Counted from the stretch's first letter, positions 44,760 through 57,330 are shown. The stretch: DNA of 64,000 nt from Hydractinia symbiolongicarpus (GCF_029227915.1 NC_079881.1:18761501-18825500); one strand, 5' to 3'. Numbers and translations: made by a program. Notes: generated from the sequence alone by a model not told the origin.

Positions 44760-46348
44760 ATTCATTTTAAAATAGGTTTCGTGAATATTACTTTCTTTAA
44801 TGGCAAATTTTATATTCTGTAAGAAAAGTTTATGAGATATTTCAGAAGGTTGGGTTCTGTTTTCAGCCATTCGTTATTGAGCCTTTTGCAAGTAATTGGA
44901 ATAGGATCTCATAGCTTCCGCAAGTTGCCTACATGCATTCGAAAATTCTTTTACAGGGAAAGTTGGCGTTGCTCCATAAATCCATGGCGATGAAAAGGGC
45001 GTTGCTTTAGTCTCCTAATGATGAATGGTCCAAGGTAAGCTTTGCTCGTTTCCTTGCTCCCAATCAAAATATTCCTTTTCGTATATACCCGAGAAGTTTC
45101 CTGGTAATTGTTTACAGTTACCATTGGCTGATGCTTTTGTTGAACTATGAAGAGTTACCATCGATAACCCATAATGAATTGGTAACTTCTTTCACAAGGT
45201 TTTTAACGTTGAAGACCCGCTCAGGATGGAACTTTAAATTCCTGGAAAACTTTAGAACGTCATTAATCAATATAGAAAGTGTTGCGGAAAGCACGGCAAG
45301 AAAAGGGCACGGCGTAACAGGCCAGGAAACATGGAAAGGAATCAGCATGGCAGGGGTGGGTAGGCATGACAGGCACCAGAAAAGGCATGGGAAGAATAGG
45401 CAAAGGCACGGTGAGTGCTGGCCTGGCAGGTTTATTAAAACTCATCCCTCTACAACTCAAGTATTACGTCTTCTCAATATATCTAAGTTATATACATATT
45501 AGTCCGGGAGCATAGAAAATATTAAGGTGCAAATATTTCAATTTCAATACCTAAAAATAGGATATTACATTTATATAAGGGCCATATACAGCGAATCATC
45601 TTAGCAGAATTATGTGTCAATACAAGAAGTTTTTTGTTAAATTTAGGATTAAAATTTAACTTGGTTCGAATGAATTTGACAATATTGGTTTCTAATAACT
45701 CTAACAACAATAAAAGTCAAGATACAAAAATGTTCAGAGAAGTCAACGAGAGTCAACGAGCATCACTTTTAAAAAACGCCTATTTTAGTTTCTTGTGCCT
45801 ACCATGTTCATCCACACAAAACGTTTAACCAAAATGTGTTAGTTTTATTCAAAGTTTTAGAAAAAGAAAAATGATAGGAGGTTTGGAGTAAAAATACAAA
45901 ACATAGTCGAATATAATCAAAAATACACGGTGAAAAGGCTAAAAATAGGACGTTTTTTTAGATTTTCGAGGTTTAAAGCCAACTTGGTGCAAAGTAACAC
46001 ATGCACTAAGTAACAGATTTTATAAAATTGACACTTTTTCTCACATATATAAGGATTCAGATAAAAAAATCACCTTGATAATGTGTTATCCTAGCCTCGT
46101 CCAGGATTTGAACGGCATATATATCTGGAACAATTTTCAAATTTTATTCCAAATGAGCGCCTCCTTGAATACGTGTCTCGCGTCTTTTGAGAAAATAGAG
46201 GGGTGCTCATTCAGGGCAGGCGGTTTTTATATATATTATGGCAAAAGGGGTCGATAATTCTAGGGTAGACGCTTTTTAGACTAATACGGTATATATCATA
46301 AATAAATAAATTTAACTAAAAAACAGACATACATTCGCAAACGTAAAG
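44760..46348. other. No gene recognised
   Basis: AT-rich sequence. One GC-richer patch at 45290-45430 is full of GGCA/AGGCA words on a purine-rich strand and creates long but meaningless open frames on both strands. No repeat partner in the window. Confidence 0.5.
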
Positions 46349-46986
46349 TACCTTATCGGTAAAAAAAAGGTCGGCAAAAAGTGACCAAATTTTGGCTAGG
46401 TGACTAAATTTTTTACCGACCAATTTTTTTACCGACATTTTTTTTTGCCGACCGAAAATTTTTACCGACTTTTTTTTTACCGACTAGTAATATTTGCCGA
46501 TTTTTTGAATTACTTTTTAACCTCCAATTTTTTAGTTTTTTGACTTTCCAAAGTGATTCCAGGGATTCTAATCAAATTTAGACTTTGTCGTTTTATGAAG
46601 CCTCATCCGCAATATTATACGGAGTATACACCAAGTAGCGGAGCTCCGCTATATTATGTCTTTGTATACACTAAGTTTGAACCAATTGAACCAATAGCTT
46701 TCTCTTAAACCCACGTGAGATGATAAAAGCAAATAATTTCTCGGTTAATGATTGGTTCAATTATTTATGACCATATTTGGTGGAGAGCTTTTTCACAGAG
46801 TTAGTGTATAATGATCCTGTAAAACCAAACCTGGTAAAGGAGAAAGAAAATTAAAGAAGTTCTTTTGAATTCCTACTGTTTAATTTAATGCTAACAATGG
46901 TATCTTTGTAATATAAACATCAAAAACAACATAATCAACAACAACAAACCGTTCATACAAATAGCAGAGAAAAATAAGTAAATATT

Positions 46987-48452
46987 TTAACAACGAAAAG
47001 GGTTTTCAATTCTTTCCAAGACAGCATTAGCAGATTCCACTGCTTCTGTTATACCAGCAGCTTTGAAGCCATTTAATATCATTTTATCTTGAGCACATAA
47101 GAATTCATAAAGTTTTGAAATCCATTTAGCATGCATCACCTTTAATTCGGTTAGATTAAGCGACACTTTAATATCTGCAGGTCTTATGCCTTTCTCCAAC
47201 TGCTGGGAAACTTGATGAGAAAACCATTCATTGTAACAATTGGAAATGAACGATTTTGCTGGCTTGTTCAAGGTTATATCCAGTGGTTGAAACTTATTTG
47301 TTAGGTTGTGGGGCACTATTATAACTCTGCAAGAATTCTTTCGGCAAAGTTGAAGAACAGCTTCGTTATCCTGCCCCTTGAATGTATCCATGATTATTAA
47401 CGATAGTTGCTCCTTTGGATAATTCAGATTTACTTTGACTTTATCCAGGTACGGAAAAATAATATCTTCAAATAGCTCCATTGATTTTTCAGTATTTGAC
47501 CAATGATTGCTGGAAAATGTAACATTAAAGCCAGTTGGAAAATCAAACTTTGGGAGGCATCTTTTTGTTTTGCCTTCATAGATAAGTTGAATCGGGAGAA
47601 ACTTACCAGTCATGCTGATAACAAAAGTAGCTGTTATTTGTCTCTTATCATCGATGCCTTTAATTGGAACAGTTTTTGCTCCTTTTGAATTGAAAGTGTA
47701 TTTTCCAGGAGACACATAAGATAAAGGAGTTTGGTCCAAATTTAATATAAGATCCTTAGGAATATCATCATCGCTGACAACAGCGGAAATTTGTCGTTGA
47801 AATGTGAACTTTTCTTCAAGTAAAAATTGTTCACTTGGCTCGATTTTGCCGGTCGTTCCTTCTCGTTCAGACCATGCCATCGATTTCAATACATTTCTAG
47901 CCCAGCCTTCTGTAAGTACAATATGACCACCGAATTCTTTAAGTTTTGATGGACAGTTTGCCTTGACGACTCCATTACCAATTGCTATGACCATTTTTCT
48001 TGAAATAGCACCTCCAGCCAGACGTACTCCAGTTATCACATCTCTCACTTTAAGCATAAGTTCGTCTGGTAAGAGGTTTGGCCTACCTTTCTTCTCGTGT
48101 ACAGTAGATGAAACAGAGTGATTTTTGTTCTTCTGAATCTTTTTTTTCCAATTATTCACTGACGTTCGGAAGAAAGTATATTTTTCTTGAATTTCTCCAG
48201 TGCTGATTTGGGGCCATTCAAAAGAGCGTATTCTCCAACTTCATTCTTTATGTTGCTTGGAACTGATGAGTATTTCTTTTTGGTTTTTGGTTGAACAAAC
48301 GCTTTCATCTCTTTATTAATCGCGTTGATTTCTGCTCCATTAACAGTGCCAGATGCAGAAGTTAAAAACGTTGGTACTTTCTCAGGAGATTTCCCAATAC
48401 AGCTTCTCGATGAAGATTTATAAAAATCTCTCAAATCTCGTACTTTAGCCAT
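46987..48452 (-). pseudogene. pogo/DDE_1 transposase, one frameshift
   Basis: ATG at 48452. The first 98 codons hold MAKVRDLRDFYKSS and ALLNGPKSALEKFK. A frameshift in the A-run near 48180 leads into TFFRTSVNNWKKK and then 390 open codons. The CENP-B-type HTH region includes GRPNLLPDELMLKVRDVI and GWARNVLKSM. The catalytic core has LNLDQTPLSYV (first Asp), LIIMDTFKGQDNEAV (second Asp) and NKFQPLDITLNKPAKSF (third Asp), the DDD arrangement of pogo-type enzymes. Cleavage and strand transfer at TA is the family activity. Apart from the one frameshift it looks complete; the shift may be a sequencing or assembly error. Confidence 0.88.
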
Positions 48453-48703
48453 TGTTGCTATTCTTTTTTATCAATGTTTTGATTGATAAAGTGATGAAAC
48501 AGAAAAGTTACATAATTTGATTTAAGTCCCTCCTTCGCTCCTTGATTGAAATCGATGTCTTTTGTTTTTATAACGTAACAACAAAGGTGGAGAGCAACTT
48601 ATTATGTCACGATAGATTTCGAAAGCATTCGAATGTTCGAACGTGTTTTTTTTGCACTCATTTTTTTCACAAGGCAAGTTCGTTGATTCATGTTCGTAGA
48701 AAT

Positions 48704-49324
48704 ATGCCTTCATTCGACAGAAAGATTGCAGCCAGAGGTTATCATGTTTACAAGAACGCAACGTGGAAAAATGCTGAAGCAGGTCAAAAAGTCCAAGTAC
48801 AAATTGAGACTAACAAATCGTCCAAAGAATGTGATCCTTATGCATGTGCCATTAAAATAAAGAATAATTTCCTTGACTACTGGATGACTGATGGGCACAT
48901 TCCAAGGGAAATTTCACGCCACTGTTTTTATTTCATCAAAAAAGGTGGAAGTATTTCTGGTCAATTGCTCTCCACCAACTACAAAGTGTCCCCGATCCCT
49001 GCAGGAGGACTTGAAGTACCGCTTCCACTTACTTTTACAGTGAAAGAAGACAGAATTTTTTTTCTAATGAAAGACTTTATCAACAACCTATACGACTATG
49101 ATTACACTGGCGAGAAGGAAGACAAAAAAAATGACGGAAGTGATGACGACGGCGAGAGTGACGACGACGAAATTGATATTGTTATTAACAATGATAAGGC
49201 AGAAGGGAGTGTTGAAGAAGAGAAAAATGATGAAAATGAAGAAGAAGATAATGCGAAGGAGCCGGGAGATGTCCAAAATATTATTGATAAAATCATTAAT
49301 AAAGATGTTATTGAAATAGATTAG
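48704..49324 (+). CDS. HIRAN-like protein with acidic tail
   Basis: I chose the ATG at 48704 because homology starts just after it: MPSFDRKIAARGYHVYKNATW. Next come GQKVQVQIETN, CDPYACAIKI, GHIPREISRHCFYFIKKGG, SPIPAGGLEVPLPLTF and FLMKDFINNLYDYDY, following the HIRAN order seen in the other two elements. From about residue 135 it is a long Glu/Asp/Lys tail (DDDGESDDDEID). 206 codons, uninterrupted. Divergent from the transposase, so the ~250-bp spacer likely holds both promoters. Partner of the transposase by position only. Confidence 0.78.
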   Translation: MPSFDRKIAARGYHVYKNATWKNAEAGQKVQVQIETNKSSKECDPYACAIKIKNNFLDYWMTDGHIPREISRHCFYFIKKGGSISGQLLSTNYKVSPIPAGGLEVPLPLTFTVKEDRIFFLMKDFINNLYDYDYTGEKEDKKNDGSDDDGESDDDEIDIVINNDKAEGSVEEEKNDENEEEDNAKEPGDVQNIIDKIINKDVIEID

Positions 49325-49887
49325 ATTGTTGTAAAATCTTTGTTCTCTTTTAATTCAGCGGTGTCAAAAAAGTCGGCAATAAGTGAGCAATATTAAAAAA
49401 ATTAACCGGTAAAAAGTGACTAATTTTTGCTAAGTGACTAACTTTTTTGCCGACTAAATTTTTTGCCTACTTTTTTTTACACCGATTTTTTTTTACCGAT
49501 AAGGTATGCAGTTTGTTGTTTTTAAATCTTGCAAAACGCAACAATTTCCTTTAAAAACTAAGACCAACTTCGATCTGAATTTTACTATAAAATAAGAACA
49601 ATCCAGAAAATGAATTCTTTAATTCCTTCTAAAGTTAATGATAAAATGACAAAAGTGTTAAGAAACAGAATTATAGAACTGCATCAGCAGTAAAACTAAA
49701 TGTTCTGATATAAACATAAAATCTTGATAACTTAATAAATAAAATATATTGGAACAGAATAAAACAGTTAAAAAATTAAAAAAAACCTCATTGCTAATCT
49801 TCCACTCCTCCCTCCACCATATCTCCTTTTATTCTTCTCCCGCTCATCATCCTCTCTGGTGTAGGTCATTTGACCCCCTGCCGCCTT

Positions 49888-50207
49888 CTAGGACCTGTAG
49901 TTGTGTGAGCTTATAAAAGCACCCAGGGACTTGTTCTCGGCACAGAAGTCCCGAAAGGTGTCCCACGTTAAATCCTTCTTTTTACCCACTAATTCCTAAA
50001 TGAATGCAACAAAACTTATTGAAATGCTATATTCTAAACTACCATAAAAAATGCAAACTTGATATAATTTTATGACCATTTATCAACCTGTTGTTACTAT
50101 TTAAGACATTCTACATTTTAAGCTACTTCTGGCGTATAACTTACTTCCACTATTCTCTCTAAATCTTCCACTTTTTTCTCTAAATTAGATATTCTTTCCT
50201 GTAACTC
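49888..50207 (-). CDS. Last two exons of a small coiled-coil gene
   Basis: Exon 50207-50145 encodes ELQERISNLEKKVEDLERIV, a clear heptad coiled coil, between TTTTTTGTAG and GTAAGT. Exon 49995-49888 encodes ELVGKKKDLTWDTFRDFCAE and NKSLGAFISSHNYRS, then TAG, after an ATTTAG acceptor. Both are phase 0 across the 149-nt intron. No upstream exon could be fixed. The product is unknown. The splice sites and the clean reading frame argue for a real gene, host or element. Confidence 0.5.
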
Positions 50208-50868
50208 CTACAAAAAAGTTCTCTTAAATTATTTTCATACTCTATACCTTTATATGCTAACTCTTGCATTATTGACAATCGCTTAACTTATCTCACCTGG
50301 CTATTAATAATTAGTAGCACATAAAAATTACATTTGAATGGTCTATATTATCAACATTCGTCATTTTTATTTCACTAAAAAGAAATTTAAACGAATATTA
50401 AGTTATTTTGTACATTTCTATCTTGACACATTTAAATGCATAAGGCCTTTAAATGAAAGTAGGATTTCTAATTATCAATTAATTTTTACAGAAATACATT
50501 TCCTGCAAAGCCCTGGCTGTTGGTTGAAGAGCATCTAGACATTTAATTCATATTTTTTACCAACTTTCCATGTTTCTCATTTTTTGTCCTTGTGTTTAGC
50601 TGCGTATAAGGAAGGAAATTAAAGTTAAAAAATATGCTGATGGTATGATTATGTAAACTTAAATTACAATTTTGCTATGGCAGTGCATAAATTTTCAGTT
50701 GTACGAATAAAGTTGGAGAGTTCTCAACCTACTAAAGTTTCTTAAAAATTAGCCTTACTAAGCCTGTTTCCTATAGAAAGGGTTCTTATAAAAACATACC
50801 TAAAAGCATCATTCTTATTCAAAACAACATGTATTAGTCAAAATAAAAGCGAAAAACAAAATAAAAAT
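50208..50868. other. No gene recognised
   Basis: AT-rich. A possible donor CAG|GTGAGA at about 50297 on the minus strand precedes only a weak hydrophobic frame. Confidence 0.4.
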
Positions 50869-52622
50869 TATGTCAGCAAGGGGGTTTGACTACACTGGTC
50901 TTATCTTTGGAGAGTGACGACTCCACTTCTTACCCCAGTCACACAAGATTGTACAGAGTAGGAGAGATGAAAAGTTATGGATGAAAGAAATGTTCGCAGA
51001 CCCCTTTTGAGGTGACTCAGCTAGACATTTGCGGTAACTTGGTTCAGGAATATGAGTCGAAACGCTTGTACCCTTTACAGAAGTCCTGTCCTACTCTCTA
51101 TGTCTGTTTGTTTGTTCTATTTTTGTGCTAATTATCTCCTTGGAAAAGAAAAAGAATTGTGTTCCTTTATATGAGCATATTCTTTAGAGGAGCAAAACCT
51201 CTAGAATTTAAATTTTAAGACTTAACTGGTCGAGTTTATCATTGTGCGTGCACTTTGTAATTTTCATACTTCTAAAGAGTTCACCTCACTTTTCTCTGGT
51301 AACTTAAAAGAAGCTTAGCAAGGGGGTTTACTTTCAGCTTGACTTTGGGTGTAACGACCCCACTTATTACCCCAGTTCAGTAAGGTGCCCAAGTTTACTA
51401 ACTTGGTCTTCAGGCTTGACAACCCTGCTGTCCTTAGTCAAAATATGTACAGACTGGTCCTGTCATGACAACCTCCTGTGTAAGGCTGAGTGTTCGGGCC
51501 CTGTAACACATGTGGAAAGCTACAGCCTGAGTCACAAGTTCTGGCGTACAGGACGGTTTTTATTTAATTCTTTTTTATATTATATATTTTTGAGATATAC
51601 ATTTTTTCTATTTGTGTTTGTTCTGTAACCAGTCCGTTTATGTTGTTAGCTCTGTCTTATTTCATATTGTTTTTGATGGAAGGATTGTTTTTTCTCTTTA
51701 AGATTTTCTCAGAGAATAGTCAGATGTCCAAGTTGGACAGTACTCATGCTTGTAATAAGCAAGAAAATGTATTCAGCTTACACCCATCGTCCCTGTAGAC
51801 AAGATACTTCAGTGCAGCTTGCTGTATTATAAACCGTTTTCATTTATTATCTCAAGTAAAAACTTTATATGTCTACAAGCTCTTGACACATTACCCCTGC
51901 TGTGTGTGTGAGATACAGTTTACCGTTATTCACGAGTTCGCTCACTAGCCGTTTTCCTAGAAAGCAATTATAAGAAGCTTAGCAAGAGGGCTTGGCAGTT
52001 GCCTTTTCTTTGGGTGTAACGACCCCAATTATAACCCCAGTTCTGTAGGGAGACTAACTTGGCTCACTTAGTCTACAGGGTTAACGATCCTGCTATACCT
52101 GATGTTAGGAAGAAGCTATATAAGGGGTTTTCATTTCTATCTTTCTGGTTTCCGTGATTTTACATCGACGTAGATTACTCCACTGTCTTCGTCCTGACCT
52201 ATGGCTGGAAGCGAAGCGACAACTACCCGTAAGGGTGAGTGTTGGGATCCTGTAACACATTTATAAAGCTACTGCCAGGTTCACAAGTCCTGGCACTTGG
52301 GTGGTTGTCTGCTCATATTTATAGTTTTATATTTAATTATTTATTTATTTATTTTTATAGTAAATTCTTTGTTGTATTGTTGTCTGTCTTGTGTTTTCAT
52401 GTTGTCAATTTTTGTGTACCGACCGTTAGTTGTACGTATTGTATTGTGTAGAGAGAGTTGTTTGGTTCAATTACCTTGGATCTACAGAATATCCTTGCAA
52501 AAAGGGAGATTTTGCACTGTGTTTTGATCTTTAGAGGGTGTAACCTCTACAATTTTAACTTCAAGGGTCGTTAGACAAGCTCCATCATCACAGCTTGCTC
52601 TCTTGTTATCTCATTATCACTT
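50869..52622 (+). repeat. Cluster of retroelement 3'-UTR copies (one type A, two type B)
   Basis: 50869-51240: type A (CTTTGGAGAGTGACGACTCC, A/B-box-like segment 51010-51065, tail). 51290-51845: type B, very like 37130-37700, with hairpin CCAAGTT/AACTTGG. 51950-52622: type B, like the reverse of 8308-8970, with AGACTAA/TTAGTCT hairpin and the AGAGGGTGTAACCTC terminal part. No USP or RT precedes them, so these are strongly 5'-truncated insertions. Confidence 0.75.
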
Positions 52623-52891
52623 GCACCACGAGAAGGTAGCCAATGGGACTCAGCAGGTCATACCTAAAATAAAGGACAGATTTATGTTGTAATTAACATT
52701 CTAAATAAAAAAGAGTTACCACATTTTGGTGATGTAATCGTTTACTTGTTGTTGTATAACTTACAGTGTGATGGCTGGTAGGTTGATTGTGCTAAGTTGT
52801 AATGGTAGGGTGATTGGGCTGTGATGATTTGTAGAGTACGGATGGAATATAGATACAACGGAATGTCAAATTTATTTTTAATTGAAACAAC

Positions 52892-53083
52892 CATAATGCT
52901 GTAATGTTAAAGCACCTTGTTTAGGTTGCATTTGGTCCGGTATGTTAATAATTAGCATAATGCTGTAATGTTAAAGCAATTTATTTAGGTTGCATTTGGT
53001 CCGGTATGTTAATAATTAGCATTATGCTGTACTGGTATTGCGCCTTGTTTAGGTTTTGAATTTGGTCCGGTATGTCAATACAC
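52892..53083. repeat. 64-bp satellite, three units
   Basis: Units start at 52892, 52956 and 53020 with CAT(A/T)ATGCTGTA and contain TTTAGGTTGCATTTGGTCCGG. Diverged relatives (CACCTTGTTCAGGTTGCA, AAAGCTGTAATGT) recur at about 53335-53460 and 53735-53815. Confidence 0.88.
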
Positions 53084-53984
53084 GTTTTTTTATAAGCAAC
53101 TCGTTTATAAGTAACTAAACTTATGAGAAAAGAAAATTACAAAACTTATTTGTTGCACACTTCACTTTATTTTCAGGAAATTTATATTTTACTAAAAAAA
53201 TTTGACAACTTTTATTTTTCCCCTTGTTTACATATATATTTACAAAAAGAAACTTCAGACCTAGATATTGGCTAAAAAAAACTTGAGATTTGACCAAAAT
53301 TCAAGTTGCTTATAAAAAAAATTGTGCAATCAGCTCAATGCTTTAATGCACCTTGTTTAGGTTGCATGTGTACCTTGTTCAAGTTCCAATTGGCCTACAA
53401 TGTCCATAATATTCAGCACAAAGCTGTAATGTTAATGCACCTTGTTCAGGTTGCATTCGGGTAGCGCCTACTCCTCCGCACACTCCATATGTTGATTGCG
53501 ATAAATCGAAATGGTATGGTAATTGTGGTATGATAATCGGTAGGGTACAAACGATATGTTGATTGCCATAAGTAAAAACAGTATAGTATTGTGGTATGAT
53601 AATCTAAGGGGTGCGGGTGAAATAGATATGCAAGTGGATATCAAATGGTATACATGGTTAATTCATGTAACAATCACAGACCTTTGTTAGGCAGTGTTAT
53701 GACCCACGGCCTCCACCTCTGACAACGCCATTAATAATCAGCACAAAGCTGTAATGTCAATGCACTTTGTTCAGGTTGCAATTGGCTTACAACGCCATTA
53801 ATAATCGGCACAAAGCTTGCGATTGTCTGCAAAATAGGTGAATTTAGATTGTAATTATCATTATGAATGGGATAGGCATTTTATACATGTGCAATTTACA
53901 GATGGTTAAGGACAAATTGCATCTTCAGTACCTGGCATCAATGGCAGGACATTTCTGCTACAACAATCAGACTCACATTGACCT
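53084..53984. other. Diverged satellite and spacer downstream of the Helitron
   Basis: Contains the diverged 64-bp-type units noted above and no coding signal. It lies on the 3' side of the minus-strand Helitron. Confidence 0.45.
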
Positions 53985-56900
53985 TCAGCAGTAGTAATTG
54001 GTACCCTTGTTGGATGTTCTGGAATCTATAGTGGGCTTTTTATAATTTTGGAAATTGACAACAACAGCTATTGGAAATTCAGGTGGTGAAGTATTTGGTG
54101 AATAAAGGGTTACAATTACTTTTCCCATGACACCATTATTAAGACCGAGGCCTGTAAAACATTTTTGGTTTTTTGTGAGTATTACAGTTGCACCAACTGC
54201 CATTAAAGATCTTATCAGTCAAAGAGTGATGTTTACCACAGCCTCCTGATGGAATAACAGCAACTGGTACACCAAGGTTTGCTAATTTATTGTGGTTTTC
54301 TTTATTAACTTCATTCCATGTTTCCATTAATGTCAGGACGCGACCATGAAGAAAGTCTCATTTTTCAGTATGGGGCAAAGCATTTTCGTAACGACTATTT
54401 ATATTCTGCCAATCTTGTTGAGTGATGTGATCGATCCACGTATTCTAAGTAGTCGTTGTAAAAGATCCAACTGATCTGGGCCTTGGCACATGGTCTGTGT
54501 AAGAACAATAACATGTTTAACCGAGCGATAGATTGCATAACCAGCAAAGTTGATTGTTAAATCATCGTGTTTTGGTGGCTGATGTAGATCGAAAGCACGA
54601 CTTGGTCCAAGTTGACCAAGGTTCCCAAAGAAATTGAAAGTTGGTACATCTCCGTAATAATTGTCAAAGTCTCCTGTTGCCTCACATAATCTTTTGCTGC
54701 GCCAGACCACAAGATGGTTTGACTGCATACTACGTTCATTAATATTAAGTTGAAATAGTTTCAGTTCATTGTTTTCATGCACGCTTATATACTTTCTGAG
54801 CTTTCTTAGAGATACATCACCCAACGGATAGTAAGAAATCTGGACAGAATTTAAATTCTTATCTCTTTTCAATTTGTGTGTTGGTGGAGTCATTAAATGT
54901 ATAGTCCGACATTAGGTATGAGGACTGATGCTGCACCAGTTGGGGCCAAATTCATAACAGCAGAATTTCGCTTAAAAATACGGCGAACAATTCTAGTGAG
55001 TTTGGTAATGATGAATGTTTTCCCAACACCAGCTGTTCCTTGTCTTAATAAACGTAATGGCTGGGCACCTGTTGGCAAAGTTCCTTTTGCCACTTGTAAA
55101 AAAATGCTGAAGATTTATACCAATGACTGTTCTTCGTAATTCATTAGCATTTAAGATGTTTTTTTGGGGTTAGGTACAATCTTCAGTATGCTGCAATCCA
55201 TTTCTTTCAGCTTCTTCAGATATAGATTGTAACCATGTGTCAGCATTAATTGCTCATTGACTACCAAATTTTTGAATTGCATAATTATTCCAATTCTGTG
55301 GAGCTGTATCTTTTTTATTCTTACGGCGATAACGCAAACAATTAGAATTACAATTATGGAGGCCAATTCTGTTCACAAGATGGGTATGTTGCTCCTTTAT
55401 ACCACCCTCATGACTAGCAACATTTGAAAGTTCTTGTGACAATGAGTTATGATCTGGAGGATCTTGAGTCCCTTCTGGTCTTGCCCATTGATCTTTGTTA
55501 AGAACCCAATCTGTAATTCCAGAAGTATTTATAATTTCATTTCCACCGGCAGGATGCATTGAAGTGAACATGAGTGAAAAAATGTCATCACTGTCTTCGT
55601 TTGTTGTTTGCAACCAACTTTGAAGTTCATGCGCTGCAGTTTTGCATGCTTGTGAGTCTGCAACGTTATCAGAGCACCCATCCATGATAGTTTTTACTTT
55701 TTGGGCATGTTTAGATGATGATATTATCGCATGACCATGTATCTCACCTCGAATTTTAGCAAATTCATATCGCAACCAATAGTTATCATATTGAAATACT
55801 TCCTTGCTGACTGTGGCAAAGTAATTTATAGTCCTTGCATCAAAATACTGCGTGACGATATGAAGATTTTGTAAAATCATTTCCCTTTTGAATTTATTGT
55901 CGCTCTCCATTTGCTGCTGTACATCATCTTCGTTTAAATTGTTTATTAGCGCATGATACTTAATAAGTAGTTCATGCAATGGTTTCCAATAAAATTCTGC
56001 ACAACTGTAGGTATCAATCGCCAAAAATCGCCAAATTCATTTCGTATAAAAAACAACATGGCATCCAATTTTTTTTGGTCTCTCCAGTACGAATCGGTAT
56101 GTACCAGGCTTTTTCCAATACTAATAATTTTTCGTGGAACTGAATCATCATCATTTTGTAAATTATCTCTCAGTTCAGCGATTTTGAGATGAGCATCATT
56201 TAATTGTTGCGAAACCAGAAAGCTACCCTGCTGCAATGCTTGCATTCGCAAACGCATGTTCAATAAAAAAAATTTAAGTACGGATGACGTGCTACCCGAT
56301 TATCAGAACAATAATATATATGTTCGATGTATTCTTCAAAGTTAATTTTATTCAACCTTAAGTTAAGTCACTATTTCCATTAATAAAAACAATTGGGTAT
56401 GCCATAGTAAAAAAACCAAGAGCTTTTAATTCCCGAATAGGCTGTTCTCTCGTATATTCCAAATTTGCATTTGCAACAGTGCCACGTTAAAGAGCTTGAT
56501 TAACCGCCTCTTCAGAACCTTTTTTTTCTTTTCCCGTAGTGCTCGTAACTCCTTGTCAGCATCTTTAGGTTCAACGGGGCAAACTAAACCAGGACAGGTT
56601 ATACTGCCATCATCTTCAGGTAAGTTTTAGTGAAATTGATTTTCAGCAGGACCCCTATCTCCTTCTGGTATGATATTTGGCAATTCCACAACTGGGAGAC
56701 ATCCTATAGTATTCATTCGGCAGGAACTGGAAGTAGCGTCCTTTCAGAGTTTTGATATTGTGATCAGAGCCATTGTATTGATATTTATTTTTAGTATCGT
56801 GACATATAACACCCCCTTCTGGGTATCCAAAACAGAGCCCTCGTAATTCATTTTCAACTTTAATCCTTTGTACGGTATACTGTTGAACTGAATTTTGATC

Positions 56901-57330
56901 CGATGGTAACGATGGCAATTCTATAGCAATTTGCATTCTTTGAGGAAAACTGATACAATGACCTTATTAATGCAAGCATGCCATACCGCAGAAGGTGTGT
57001 AGTCATAATGACAGTAATACGACGAATTAATGCTACTTCTAGTATGGTCAAGTTTTGGAGATATGGTGGTACTGGTAAAAAATGCATATCATCATGACGG
57101 ATGTTATCGTGTAATGGACCCAAGTCATTATCATCAGCTGACAGTATTCCTGAAAATCTAGCAGGTGTCTTGACATTCTTTTTAAAACCACTAAGACTCT
57201 CCCCATGACACCTATCACACCTTCCATCGCTAAAAAATTTCCATGGCTTAACAGTAATTGGTTTTGCTTCATTTTTTGCAGTAGGTCTTATTGGAGTTTT
57301 TGCATGAAATACTGGTCGAGTTTCAAGCAA
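53985..57330 (-). pseudogene. Helitron Rep-helicase polyprotein, decayed
   Basis: Minus-strand order. 57330-56860: CDRCHG and FSGILSADDNDLGPLHDNIR, resembling the Cys-rich domain before Helitron Reps. 56263-55946: QQGSFLVSQQLNDAHLKIAE. 56024-55254: SCAEFYWKPLHELL and the HUH box IRGEIHGHAIISS, then HLVNRIGLHNCNSNC. 55093-54893: helicase Walker A GTAGVGKTFIITKL. 54893-54399: Walker B degraded to INERSM (normally DE) and FFGNLGQLGP. 54203-53985: GATVILTKN and GLNNGVMGKV, the PIF1 C-terminal signature. At least six frame breaks; inactive. Confidence 0.85.

Larger units (their letters stand above)
46351..49504 (-). mobile_element. pogo-type DNA transposon, nearly intact, with HIRAN-like gene
   Basis: Ends are CCTTATCGGTAAAAAAAA and its exact inverse (46351-46368, 49487-49504), flanked by TA on both sides. 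Subterminal GTCGGCAAAAA / TTTACCGAC motifs and GTGACTAA words recur at both ends. It holds a minus-strand transposase and a divergent plus-strand HIRAN-like gene about 250 bp apart. Length 3154 bp. The well-kept ends and near-open genes suggest recent activity. Confidence 0.93.

Noticed and set aside
45131-45502. 123-codon frame and overlapping minus-strand frames
   Set aside because: Caused by the GC-richer GGCA-rich patch; frames open on both strands at once and no domain is visible.
49088-49319. Alternative frames on both strands over the acidic tail
   Set aside because: Shadow frames of the Glu/Asp/Lys-rich end of the HIRAN-like gene.
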